Positions 7,493 to 15,615 of a stretch of 42,016 nt of DNA are shown here, one piece after another. Under the pieces are notes generated by a model. The model worked only from the letters and a program-made list of their open reading frames with translations. It did not search any database and was not told where the DNA came from. Every line of letters begins with the position of its first letter. The first letter of the stretch is position 1. A program made the translations under genes and the position numbers. Source of the DNA: Lachnospiraceae bacterium (lineage in GTDB: Bacteria > Bacillota > Clostridia > Lachnospirales > Lachnospiraceae); contig JAFPWO010000007.1 in assembly GCA_017394885.1 (NCBI GenBank), forward strand, positions 1 to 42,016, written 5' to 3'.

Positions 7493-8874
7493 AAAACATC
7501 GGGAACGCTGTAAAAAAACAGATCATCGCTCTGATGCTGACCCTGCTGGCGGGAGGGATTCTTACCGCATGCGGGAAGGCGGCACCCGAAGCCGGAAACC
7601 CGGCCGAAGCAGCCGGCAGGGAAGTGATCCATGTCGTCAGCCGGCAGAAAAAGGAGGCGCCTGTCCGGGAAGGCTATTTCCGCGAGGACGGCGTTCTCTA
7701 TTATTATCCGGGGCCCGGTATCCCGTATACCGGCTGGATGGAGACGGAGCAGGGATTCTGGTATTTTGACGAAAACGGCGCACGGGCGGAAGGCTTTCAG
7801 GAGATTGACGGGGCGCTGTATTATTTTCAGGACGGAGCGGTGCTTTTCGGCTGGCAGGCCATTGACGGGAAGTATTATCTGTTTGACAAAACGACAGGGC
7901 AGGCTGTACTGGGCTGGCTCCCTTCCGAGGGGCATCTGATCTATATCTCGGCCGAGGACGGCATTATCGGGTCGCAGACACGGGAGATCGACGGCGTCCT
8001 GTGCACCTTTGACAATCATGGCTGGCTGATCTCCGAAGGCGGCCCGGCGGATTCGCCGGTCAAAGAAGGCTCGGCCGGGGAGCAGCGCATGCTGGATGCT
8101 TCCGGAAATCCCGTGACAGGCTATTTTGAGCGGGACGGGGAATGGTATTACACGAATGAGGACGGCTATGTGCTGACCGGTTTCCAGACCGTGGACGGGA
8201 CACTCTATCATTTCCGGGAAGACGGAAGGGCTTCCGCCGCCTGGGTCTGGTCGGACGGGCTGGCCTACTATGCGGATTTCGGCGGCAAACTGAATAAGGG
8301 CTTCCGGGAGATCGACGGCGAACTGTACTATTTCGATCCGGACAGCTATACCCTGGTCCGCAACACGCAGATCGGGGAATACACTATCGATTCGCAGGGG
8401 ATCTGCCGGATCAATTTCGGGGAGATCACCAAAGAGAATCTGAAGGAATACGTGGCGTATCTGCTGGATCGCTACGGCAGCACGCCCCTTGAGATTTATA
8501 CGTACGTAGTGGAAAACTACACGTTCCGATTTAAGGAAAAAGAAGATACCGAGACCATGGCGATCCGGATGTTCAACGCCGGATACGGCGCGTGCTGGGA
8601 CTTTGCCGCCGTGACCGAATATCTGCTGGAGGCGGCGGGGTACCGGTGCCGCTGGGTCATCGGGGAAAGCGGGCTGAGAGAATCGCATGACTGGCTGCTG
8701 GTGGAGATGGAGCCGGGCGTCTGGCGCCATATGGACACCATGCGGAGACAGTATTTTATCTATAATCTGACCGATGATGAACTGGCCGCCTACGACGGCG
8801 TGGCCGGATCCTATGTCTGGGACCGGACCAAATGGACCAGTACGACGTCAACGGGAACAGGAGGAGATCGATGA
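7489..8874 (+). CDS. Transglutaminase-like lipoprotein with cell-wall-binding-type repeats, paralog 3
   Basis: A 461-residue lipoprotein (lipobox LTAC, Cys28). Residues 60-290 are about ten aromatic repeats of the choline/glucan-binding type (GWMETEQGFWYFDENG, GFQEIDGALYYFQDG, GFREIDGELYYFD), which normally bind cell-wall polymers or glucans. A transglutaminase-like domain follows (310-461) with triad Cys369 (GACWD), His400 (ESHDW) and Asp416 (RHMDT), plus the shared NLTDDEL...WDRTKWTSTTSTGTG tail. The start is problematic. The frame opens at TTG 7489, overlapping the preceding stop, and this gives a good signal peptide with two lysines, but GGAGG at 7484-7488 touches the TTG. The next Met (7534) would leave a signal with no basic region. 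The repeats replace the low-complexity linker of the other paralogs. Confidence 0.8.
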   Translation: MKNIGNAVKKQIIALMLTLLAGGILTACGKAAPEAGNPAEAAGREVIHVVSRQKKEAPVREGYFREDGVLYYYPGPGIPYTGWMETEQGFWYFDENGARAEGFQEIDGALYYFQDGAVLFGWQAIDGKYYLFDKTTGQAVLGWLPSEGHLIYISAEDGIIGSQTREIDGVLCTFDNHGWLISEGGPADSPVKEGSAGEQRMLDASGNPVTGYFERDGEWYYTNEDGYVLTGFQTVDGTLYHFREDGRASAAWVWSDGLAYYADFGGKLNKGFREIDGELYYFDPDSYTLVRNTQIGEYTIDSQGICRINFGEITKENLKEYVAYLLDRYGSTPLEIYTYVVENYTFRFKEKEDTETMAIRMFNAGYGACWDFAAVTEYLLEAAGYRCRWVIGESGLRESHDWLLVEMEPGVWRHMDTMRRQYFIYNLTDDELAAYDGVAGSYVWDRTKWTSTTSTGTGGDR

Positions 8875-9560
8875 AGAAGATAAGCATTGGGCTGGCAGCG
8901 CTGCTGCTGGCGGCGGCGCTTGCCGCATGCGGTGCGGAAAAAGACAGCACCGAAGCGGCAGAAAAAACCACCGGCGCGGTGAGGACGCAGGAGGCTTCCG
9001 AAAAGGAAACGGTGCCTGCGGAGACCGAGCCGGCTGTGATCAGCACCGGCATCGCGCCGGGAGAGGACACGAAAGCGCAGGAGAGCGCGTCACAGGCCCC
9101 GACGGAGGAAGAACCGCCGCTTCCGGGTGGCGCGGTCTCGGAAGAGGACTTTGTGATCGTATACCATGGGGTCGAGCTCCGGGTCGGAGAGATCTTTGAC
9201 GCTGAAGCTCAGAAAGAGAGCATGGGCGTACCGGTGACGGAGCAGGGACAAGCCTGCATCGGCGGCGGATATGATACGAATTATTATTATGATGACAGCA
9301 CGGTCGGTGTCCTGACGATCGCCCGGGACGGCGCGCAGGTCATCTATGACGTCTATACCGGGGAAGCCGGATACAAAACGGCCCGCGGCGCGGAGATCGG
9401 CGTGTCGACCCGCGAAGAAGTCCGCGCCCTGTACGGCGAACCGACTTCTTCCGCCGTGGCAGCGGATAAATACAGCCTGAACGGGACGACCGTTCTGTCC
9501 TTCAGCTTCTCGGGCGGGATCCTTTCCGAGATCGATCTGAGCGACACCAGCATCAGCTGA
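8871..9560 (+). CDS. Small lipoprotein of unknown function
   Basis: A 229-residue predicted lipoprotein: signal MKKISIGLAALLLAAALAAC with Cys20 as the lipid site, then an acidic Glu/Thr/Ala linker (22-95), then a folded domain of about 130 residues. The end of that domain has the pattern RGAEIGVSTREEVRALYGEPTS, reminiscent of the SmpA/BamE-like beta fold (helix with GxP turn), but this is only a resemblance. The ATG overlaps the previous stop (ATGA) and has GGAGGAG just upstream, so it is coupled to paralog 3. No enzyme motif is seen. Confidence 0.7.
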   Translation: MKKISIGLAALLLAAALAACGAEKDSTEAAEKTTGAVRTQEASEKETVPAETEPAVISTGIAPGEDTKAQESASQAPTEEEPPLPGGAVSEEDFVIVYHGVELRVGEIFDAEAQKESMGVPVTEQGQACIGGGYDTNYYYDDSTVGVLTIARDGAQVIYDVYTGEAGYKTARGAEIGVSTREEVRALYGEPTSSAVAADKYSLNGTTVLSFSFSGGILSEIDLSDTSIS

Positions 9561-9573
9561 GTCCGGAGGCGGC

Positions 9574-10989
9574 ATGGTATTCAGTTCGTTCCCCTTCCTG
9601 TGCTTTTTCCTGCCGGCCGTATTCGTTTTGCATACGGTGCTGAAAAAGACGAAAGCCCGCAACGTCATCCTTCTGGCTGCGAGCCTGGTTTTCTATGCGT
9701 ACGGGGAGCCGCTGTATATCTTCCTGCTGCTGTTTTCGGCAGTGGTCAACTATTTTCTGGGGCGGGGTCTGGAAAAGCCCCGCAAAGGGGTGCTGGCGCT
9801 CGGCGTCGTTTTTAATCTGGCCCTGCTGCTGGTCTTTAAATACAGCGCATTTCTGATCACGGAGCTGAACCGCCTTCTGCCGGCGGGGCAGGTGCTTCCG
9901 GTTCCGCAGCTGGCGCTGCCGATCGGGATCTCTTTTTATACCTTCCAGATCCTTTCGTACCTGATCGACGTCTACCGCGGCGAGACCGGCGTACAGTATA
10001 ATTTCATCTCCCTTCTGCTCTACATTTCCTTCTTCCCGCAGCTGATCGCCGGCCCGATCGTCAAATATCATGACGTGGCTGAGCAGATCCGCTACCGGGT
10101 GATCGAGGCGGAGAATGTGAAGAACGGGATCGTGCGCTTTACCGTCGGCCTTGGCAAAAAGGTCCTGATCGCCAACGGCATGGCCGTGGCGGCGGACAGT
10201 ATCTATGCGCTGGAAGCCGGCAGCGTCGGGACGCTGGCAGCCTGGATCGGCGCGCTGGCCTATATGTTCCAGATCTACTTTGACTTTTCCGGCTATTCGG
10301 ATATGGCGCTGGGGCTGGGCCAGATGTTCGGCTTCCGCTTCAAGGAAAACTTTAACTATCCCTACGCTTCCACCGGGATCCGGGATTTCTGGAGACGCTG
10401 GCACATCTCGCTCTCCAGCTGGTTCCGGGATTATCTGTACATCCCGCTGGGCGGAAACTGGAAGGGGAAGGCCCGGACGTACCTGAATCTGTACATTGTT
10501 TTCCTGGCTACGGGGATCTGGCACGGTGCCAGCTGGACCTTCCTGCTGTGGGGGCTCTATCACGGAACCTTCCTGGTGCTGGAACGCTTGGATCTGGTCC
10601 CGTTCGTGAAAAACCGGGTGCTCGGTTGGCTGTACAGCTTTTTCGTGGTCTTTATCGGCTGGATCCTGTTCCGTTCGGATACCCTGCCGCAGGCCTGGCA
10701 GATGACGAAGGCGCTTTTTGGCTGCGGCGCGGCAGGCGGGACGTCCTATGCGCTGGCGGTGAGCTTTTTAAGCCCCTTCTACCTGTGCCTGTTCGGGCTC
10801 GCGTTCCTTTTGTCCACGCCGTTTTTCAAGAGCCTGGGCAACACGATCTGGATCCGCCTGAGCCGGTCCGGTGCCGGCACGGCAGCCTATGATGTTTTCG
10901 TGATGCTGGGGAGCCTGCTGATCCTGGCCCTGTGCCTCATGCAGCTGGCCTCGGACAGCTATAACCCCTTTATCTATTTCCGCTTTTAG
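9574..10989 (+). CDS. MBOAT-family membrane O-acyltransferase (AlgI/DltB-like)
   Basis: Polytopic membrane acyltransferase of 471 residues that would pass an acyl (usually acetyl) group across the membrane to an extracytoplasmic glycan or wall polymer. Family marks include FDFSGYSDMALGLGQMFGF (236-254), NFNYPYASTGIRDFWRRWHISLSSWFRDYLYIPLGG (259-294) and the catalytic region TGIWHGASW with His317 and second His330 in LYHG. It starts 13 bases after the small lipoprotein with GGAGG in front. It is followed at nine bases by a DHHW/AlgJ-like protein, the usual partner in polysaccharide O-acetylation. No glycan-synthesis genes are nearby, so the acceptor is unknown. DltB is less likely since dltA/C/D are absent. 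Confidence 0.9.
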   Translation: MVFSSFPFLCFFLPAVFVLHTVLKKTKARNVILLAASLVFYAYGEPLYIFLLLFSAVVNYFLGRGLEKPRKGVLALGVVFNLALLLVFKYSAFLITELNRLLPAGQVLPVPQLALPIGISFYTFQILSYLIDVYRGETGVQYNFISLLLYISFFPQLIAGPIVKYHDVAEQIRYRVIEAENVKNGIVRFTVGLGKKVLIANGMAVAADSIYALEAGSVGTLAAWIGALAYMFQIYFDFSGYSDMALGLGQMFGFRFKENFNYPYASTGIRDFWRRWHISLSSWFRDYLYIPLGGNWKGKARTYLNLYIVFLATGIWHGASWTFLLWGLYHGTFLVLERLDLVPFVKNRVLGWLYSFFVVFIGWILFRSDTLPQAWQMTKALFGCGAAGGTSYALAVSFLSPFYLCLFGLAFLLSTPFFKSLGNTIWIRLSRSGAGTAAYDVFVMLGSLLILALCLMQLASDSYNPFIYFRF

Positions 10990-10998
10990 GAGGCCGGG

Positions 10999-12402
10999 AT
11001 GAAAGCATTGCATGTGATCTTTATTACACTGGCCTTTCTGCTGCTGGCGTCACCGGCCGTCCTGATGCCTTTCTTTTCCGATGCGGTCAATACCGAAAAA
11101 AGAGAACTCAGCGAATTCCCTGCCCTCTACGACGGAGAGTGGAACGATGATTTCTCCGAGGAACTCAATACCTGGGTGCAGGAGCATATCGGCCTGCGGA
11201 ATCAGATGGTCTCGGCCAACAGCCTGCTGCGCAGCCGCCTGTTCGGGCAGTCCGCGACGGAGACGGTGATCGTGGGGAAGGACGGCTGGCTCTATTACAG
11301 CGATACGGTGAACGACTATCTGCACGTCAGGACGCTCTCGGAAAGAAACGTCCGCTGCGTTGTGCGCACGCTCGCCATGCTGCGCGATTATGCCGTCGAA
11401 CAGGGCTCGGCCTTTGTCGTGGCCCTGATCCCGAATAAAAATTCGCTGTACGGGGACGCGATGCCCTGGAACTACAGGCCTCTTCCGGAGGAAAACAATC
11501 TTTCTCTGCTGACCAAAGCGCTGGAGGAGGAAGGCATCCGGGTGGCGGGGGCAGAGGAAGCGCTGCGCAACGAAGGCCGCGTGCTCTACCAGAAAACAGA
11601 CAGCCACTGGACCTATGAAGGCGCACTGGCCGGATACCGGGCCATTATGGAAGCATCCGGGATGGAATATGAGCGCTTTGAGACGCTGTCTTTCCGCGAT
11701 GCGCAGGACTGGCCGGCCGATCTGGCCGTGTCCCTTTACGGGGAGGCCGCGCAGCCGGAATGGCAGCGCTATCCGGATATCGATTTTACGTATGAATATA
11801 CGTCCCGTGCGCCGGCTGTGGACGCCATTACCTTAACGACGGCGAAAGAAGGCGGGACGGGGAATCTGGTCATGTACCGGGACAGCTTTGCCAATACCAT
11901 GCAGGTGTATTTCGCCGAAAGCTTCGAGACCGCCTGCTTTTCCCGCGCGCTTCCCTATCAGGCGGAGCTGATCGGCCGGCATCAGGCGGATCTGACGGTC
12001 CTGGAGATCGTCGAGCGGAATCTGATCCATCTGGCAGAGCGGGCGCCGCTCATGCCGGCGCCGTGCGTGCTGCTGGAGGCGGACGCGCAGGTCATGCCGG
12101 AAGAGTCGGCACAGATCTTTGCGGAACAGAGCGGCTCCTATCTGCACCTGTACGGAACGATCGACGAGGCTCTGCTCGGCCCGGAATACCGGGTGTTCCT
12201 GCTGGCGGAAAAAGACGGGGAGACGCTGGCGTACGAGGCCTTCCCGATCTTTGAAAAAGAGCTGCTCGGGAACGAAAAGACCGGGGATAACGGCTGGTCG
12301 CTGTATCTGGCGGAGGATGATGTAAGCGGCGCCGCGCTGTCCCTGCTTGCGGACACCGGCGGCCGGGCTTTATGTATCCCGCTGACGATGCCGCAGCCAT
12401 AG
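10999..12402 (+). CDS. DHHW/AlgJ-AlgX-like SGNH acetyltransferase partner of MBOAT
   Basis: A 467-residue protein with one N-terminal membrane segment (about 5-25) and an extracytoplasmic AlgX/AlgJ-like catalytic domain. Marks seen are KDGWLYY (94-100), the Asp-x-His pair in KTDSHWTYEGA (Asp201, His203) and a Ser in YRDSFANTM (Ser296), matching the SGNH-type triad. By analogy with alginate, it would transfer acetyl groups delivered by the MBOAT protein onto a surface polymer. The last 120 residues (from about 345) are a separate beta-rich part with no recognised function. It is tightly coupled to the MBOAT gene and 12 bases before the ABC-MBL gene. Confidence 0.85.
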   Translation: MKALHVIFITLAFLLLASPAVLMPFFSDAVNTEKRELSEFPALYDGEWNDDFSEELNTWVQEHIGLRNQMVSANSLLRSRLFGQSATETVIVGKDGWLYYSDTVNDYLHVRTLSERNVRCVVRTLAMLRDYAVEQGSAFVVALIPNKNSLYGDAMPWNYRPLPEENNLSLLTKALEEEGIRVAGAEEALRNEGRVLYQKTDSHWTYEGALAGYRAIMEASGMEYERFETLSFRDAQDWPADLAVSLYGEAAQPEWQRYPDIDFTYEYTSRAPAVDAITLTTAKEGGTGNLVMYRDSFANTMQVYFAESFETACFSRALPYQAELIGRHQADLTVLEIVERNLIHLAERAPLMPAPCVLLEADAQVMPEESAQIFAEQSGSYLHLYGTIDEALLGPEYRVFLLAEKDGETLAYEAFPIFEKELLGNEKTGDNGWSLYLAEDDVSGAALSLLADTGGRALCIPLTMPQP

Positions 12403-12414
12403 GAGGGAAAGTTT

Positions 12415-13890
12415 ATGCTTGAGGTGAAAAATCTGACCGTTCACTTTCTCGACGCCGCCCCGGACCGCAACGCGGTCGACGGGGTCAGCTTTGCGGTGAA
12501 TGACGGGGAAATCGTCGGCCTGGTCGGGGAAAGCGGCTCCGGCAAGACGGTGACGGCCATGGCCATCAGCGGCCTTCTGCCGCGGCGCAAGAGCACCTAC
12601 ACTGGTGAAGTGATACTGGATGGGGAAGAGATCCTGCACTGCGACCGGAACCGGATGCGCGAGTTTCAGGGCGAGACCATCGGGGTCATCTTCCAGGAGC
12701 CCATGACGGCGTTTGACCCGTTAATGAAGGTCGGCCGCCAGGTGGAGGAAGCGCTCTGGGTGCATCATCCGGAGATGAGCGCGGAGGCCCGCCGCAGCGC
12801 GGCCTTAAACGCGATGGCGGAAGTGGAACTGGATGAGCCGGAGCTGGTGTACGATAAGTATCCGCACGAGCTTTCCGGCGGCATGCTGCAGCGCGCCATG
12901 ATCGCGGCGGCCATCATCCACAGCCCCAAGCTCCTTCTCGCGGACGAGCCCACGACCGCGCTGGACGTTACGATCCAGGCGCAGATCCTGAAACTGCTGA
13001 AAAAAATCAATAAATCCAAAGGGATGTCCGTCCTTTTTATCTCCCACAACATGCAGGTGGTGCGCAAGCTCAGCGAGCGTGTCCTGGTCATGCACCGGGG
13101 GAAAATCGTGGAGGAGGGAACGGTGGACCAGGTCTTCCTGCACCCGCAGGATCCGTATACCCGGCATCTGATCGCTTCCATTCCTTCCCGGGACCGGCAT
13201 CTGAGAGACCTGGCCAGACTGCACTGCAAGGAGGAGAAGACCATGCTGAAAAACGTAAAGGTGCTGGAACACAGCGCGATCCGTATCGAAGGCGAGAAGA
13301 CCGTATATTTTGACCCCTTCCATGTGAAAGAGGCGCCGCATGACGCGGACGTCATCTTCATCACGCATGAACACTATGATCATCTCTCGGCGGAAGATAT
13401 CGAAAAGGTCGCGGGAGACAAGACGCTGTTCGTCCTTCCGGAAAGCTGCCGGGAAGCGGCGCTCAAGGCCGGCCTCGATGAGAAGCGGCTGGTTCTGATG
13501 CGGCCGGGCGAGACAAAAGAGATCGATGGCCTGCCGGCGGAAGCCGTCCGGGCCTACAATGTGAACAAGCAGTTCCATACCAAGGAAAGAAACTGGCTCG
13601 GCTACGTGGTCACGCTCGGCGGGATCCGTTATTATGTGGCCGGCGATACGGATGACAATGAAGACGTCCGCCGCGTCCGCTGCGACGTAGCCCTGTTCCC
13701 GGTGGGCGGGACCTATACGACCACCGCGGAAGAAGCGGCCGCCGCGGTGAATGCCATTCTGCCGAAAGCCGCGGTCCCGACCCACTACGGGGACATCGTC
13801 GGGAAGGCGGAAGACGCCGAACGGTTTGCCGCGCTTCTTGCGCCGGAGATCCTCTGCGAGCTCTGCCGGCAGGCGGAAAAGCAGAAATAG
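12415..13890 (+). CDS. Oligopeptide-type ABC ATPase fused to an MBL-fold metallohydrolase
   Basis: One 491-codon frame encodes two proteins usually separate. Residues 1-265 are a DppD/OppD/NikD-class ABC ATPase: Walker A GESGSGKT (38-45), Q-loop IFQEP, signature LSGGM (153-157), Walker B LLLADEP (173-179), H-loop His211. It lacks most of the long OppD C-terminal extension. Residues 277-491 are a UlaG-like metallo-beta-lactamase-fold hydrolase with HEHYDH (318-323), Asp411 in AGDTDD and His457 in PTHYGD as metal ligands. Met277 (ATG 13243) is preceded by AAGGAGGAG at 13228-13236, eight bases after GGAGG, an ideal internal ribosome site. The MBL part could therefore also be made alone. The rest of the importer follows from 14015, so this is probably one of its two ATPases. 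Confidence 0.85.
   Translation: MLEVKNLTVHFLDAAPDRNAVDGVSFAVNDGEIVGLVGESGSGKTVTAMAISGLLPRRKSTYTGEVILDGEEILHCDRNRMREFQGETIGVIFQEPMTAFDPLMKVGRQVEEALWVHHPEMSAEARRSAALNAMAEVELDEPELVYDKYPHELSGGMLQRAMIAAAIIHSPKLLLADEPTTALDVTIQAQILKLLKKINKSKGMSVLFISHNMQVVRKLSERVLVMHRGKIVEEGTVDQVFLHPQDPYTRHLIASIPSRDRHLRDLARLHCKEEKTMLKNVKVLEHSAIRIEGEKTVYFDPFHVKEAPHDADVIFITHEHYDHLSAEDIEKVAGDKTLFVLPESCREAALKAGLDEKRLVLMRPGETKEIDGLPAEAVRAYNVNKQFHTKERNWLGYVVTLGGIRYYVAGDTDDNEDVRRVRCDVALFPVGGTYTTTAEEAAAAVNAILPKAAVPTHYGDIVGKAEDAERFAALLAPEILCELCRQAEKQK
13228..13245 (+). promoter_or_regulatory. Internal ribosome binding site and start codon of the MBL part
   Basis: AAGGAGGAG followed six bases later by ATG lies in frame inside the ABC-MBL gene, exactly at the junction of the two domains. 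It codes for Lys-Glu-Glu in the fused reading. Confidence 0.6.
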
Positions 13891-13931
13891 ATGAAAAGCG
13901 TCATTCCGTGACGATTTGGTAAATATTTAAA

Positions 13932-13960
13932 AACTTTTACCTTGATATAGGTCAAAAGTT
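13932..13960. repeat. Imperfect palindrome over the -35 of the binding-protein promoter
   Basis: AACTTTT (13932-13938) and AAAAGTT (13954-13960) are inverted copies, with an inner ACCT/AGGT pair (13939-13942, 13949-13952) on nearly the same centre. The -35 element lies in the middle, so this is a candidate repressor site. Confidence 0.45.
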
Positions 13961-13970
13961 ATTGTATGAT
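13942..13970 (+). promoter_or_regulatory. Promoter of the ABC importer operon
   Basis: TTGATA (13942-13947), 17-base spacer, TATGAT (13965-13970), 44 bases before the ATG of the binding protein. It would drive 14015-18141 apart from the upstream ATPase-MBL gene. Confidence 0.65.
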
Positions 13971-14014
13971 GCAGCCGGCTGCGCTGCAGTACACTTTACT
14001 CAGAGAGGTGAAGC

Positions 14015-15574
14015 ATGAAAAAGTTCTTCGGTGTTTTGCTGTCTGTCGTTATGATCCTTCTTCTGCTCGGCGGCTGCGGCGGAAAGACAAATTCCACGGA
14101 AGCTTCCGGCGAGACGTCTGCCACGAAGGAACAGGCGGATACGGGTGCTGCGGCAAGAAAAGCCAATAATGAGATCGTGGTCGGCATCGCGCAGGATCTG
14201 AGCAGCTCGCTGGATCCGTACGAGCTTTCCACGGCCGGTACGCGCGAGCTGATGTTCAACGTCTATGAAGCGCTTTACAAGGTGGCGCCGAGCGGGGATT
14301 ATGAACCGGCGCTGGCCACCGCCTATACCGTTTCCGATGACGGCCTGACCTACAGATTTACGCTCCGGGAGGGCGTGAAATTCCATAACGACGCGGTCCT
14401 GACCGCGGCGGACGTGGTCTATTCCTTCAATACCTGCCGGGAAAAGAGTGTGGACAAGAACGTAAAAGCCGCGCTGCAGAATGTGGCGGAAGTCAAGGCG
14501 GACGACAATACCGTCACCATGACGCTGACCGCCCCGAACAGCGACTTCCTGGTTTACGTCGGCTCGGTCTACATCGTTCCCGATTCCTACAGCGATCAGG
14601 CGACGAAGCCGGTCGGGACCGGCCCCTTCGTCTTTACGGAGCGCAAGGTGCAGGACAGCATCGTCTTCACCCGTTTTGAGAATTACTGGGGCGAAAAGGC
14701 AAAGATCCAGAAGGTCACCTTCCGCATCTTCGATACCGAGACTGCGCTGGTCACGGCGCTTGACAGCGATACCGTGGATCTGTTCGCGCACTTGACGAGT
14801 ACGCAGGTAAACGGCCTGAGCAAGAATTACGAGGTACTGGAAGGCACCATGAATCTGGTGCAGGCCCTGTATATCAACAATGCGGTGAAGCCGTTTGACG
14901 ACGTCCGCGTCCGCCAGGCTTTAAACTATGCAATCGATGTGGATGCGATGCTGCAGATGACGGCGGACGGCCACGGCACGAAGCTCGGCAGCTCCATCTA
15001 TCCGGCTTTCACCAAATACTTCGACGAGTCGCTGGTCAATGCCTATCCGCATGACGCGGCAAAGGCGAAGGAACTGCTCACGCAGGCCGGCTATCCGAAC
15101 GGCTTTGATATGACGATCACGGTTCCGTCCAATTACACGAATCATGTGGATACGGCCGTCGTGCTTGCGGAGCAGTTAAAGGAAGCCGGCATCAATGCCA
15201 CGGTGCAGGAAGTCGAATGGGACGCCTGGGTAACCGATATCTACCAGGGCCGGAATTTCCAGACGACGGTCGTCGGCTTCGACGCCTCGACGCTGACCGC
15301 GGAAGCGCTGCTGGCCCGCTTTGTTTCCGACAGCAGCAAGAATATGTGCAACTATCAGAACACAGAGTTTGACGCCCTGATGGCCGAGGCCGGCTCGATC
15401 ACGGATGACGCCCGCCGCACCGAGTGCTACCGCGCCGCGGAAAAGCTGCTCTCGGATGACGCCGCCAACGTCTATCTGCAGGATATGGCCGACTTCGTCG
15501 CCCTCCGTTCGACCTTAAGCGGATTCCGCTTCTACCCGCTCTACGTTCTGGACCTGAGCGGCCTGACTTATTAA
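14015..15574 (+). CDS. ABC transporter substrate-binding lipoprotein, family 5 (peptide/nickel)
   Basis: Extracellular solute-binding lipoprotein of 519 residues that captures ligand for the importer encoded after it. The signal peptide ends in LLGGC (Cys21 lipid site) and is followed by a short Ser/Thr/Glu linker. The family-5 pattern is clear: LDPYELSTAGTRELMFNVYEAL, the YEPALATAYTVSDDGLTYRFTLREGVKFHND signature stretch, VGTGPF, and the VRQALNYAIDVDAML region. The ligand (dipeptide, oligopeptide, nickel chelate or other) cannot be told from sequence. The ATG has AGAGAGGTG in front. The gap to the permease contains a small TAACAG-C-CTGTTA palindrome (15586-15598). Confidence 0.9.
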   Translation: MKKFFGVLLSVVMILLLLGGCGGKTNSTEASGETSATKEQADTGAAARKANNEIVVGIAQDLSSSLDPYELSTAGTRELMFNVYEALYKVAPSGDYEPALATAYTVSDDGLTYRFTLREGVKFHNDAVLTAADVVYSFNTCREKSVDKNVKAALQNVAEVKADDNTVTMTLTAPNSDFLVYVGSVYIVPDSYSDQATKPVGTGPFVFTERKVQDSIVFTRFENYWGEKAKIQKVTFRIFDTETALVTALDSDTVDLFAHLTSTQVNGLSKNYEVLEGTMNLVQALYINNAVKPFDDVRVRQALNYAIDVDAMLQMTADGHGTKLGSSIYPAFTKYFDESLVNAYPHDAAKAKELLTQAGYPNGFDMTITVPSNYTNHVDTAVVLAEQLKEAGINATVQEVEWDAWVTDIYQGRNFQTTVVGFDASTLTAEALLARFVSDSSKNMCNYQNTEFDALMAEAGSITDDARRTECYRAAEKLLSDDAANVYLQDMADFVALRSTLSGFRFYPLYVLDLSGLTY

Positions 15575-15615
15575 GGCGGTCAGAATAACAGCCTGTTACA
15601 GGAAAGGAAAGCACC

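Noticed and set aside
15586..15598. TAACAG-C-CTGTTA between binding-protein and permease genes as a terminator or attenuator
   Set aside because: The stem is at most six base pairs with a one-base loop and no T-run, too weak to call; mentioned only as a palindrome.
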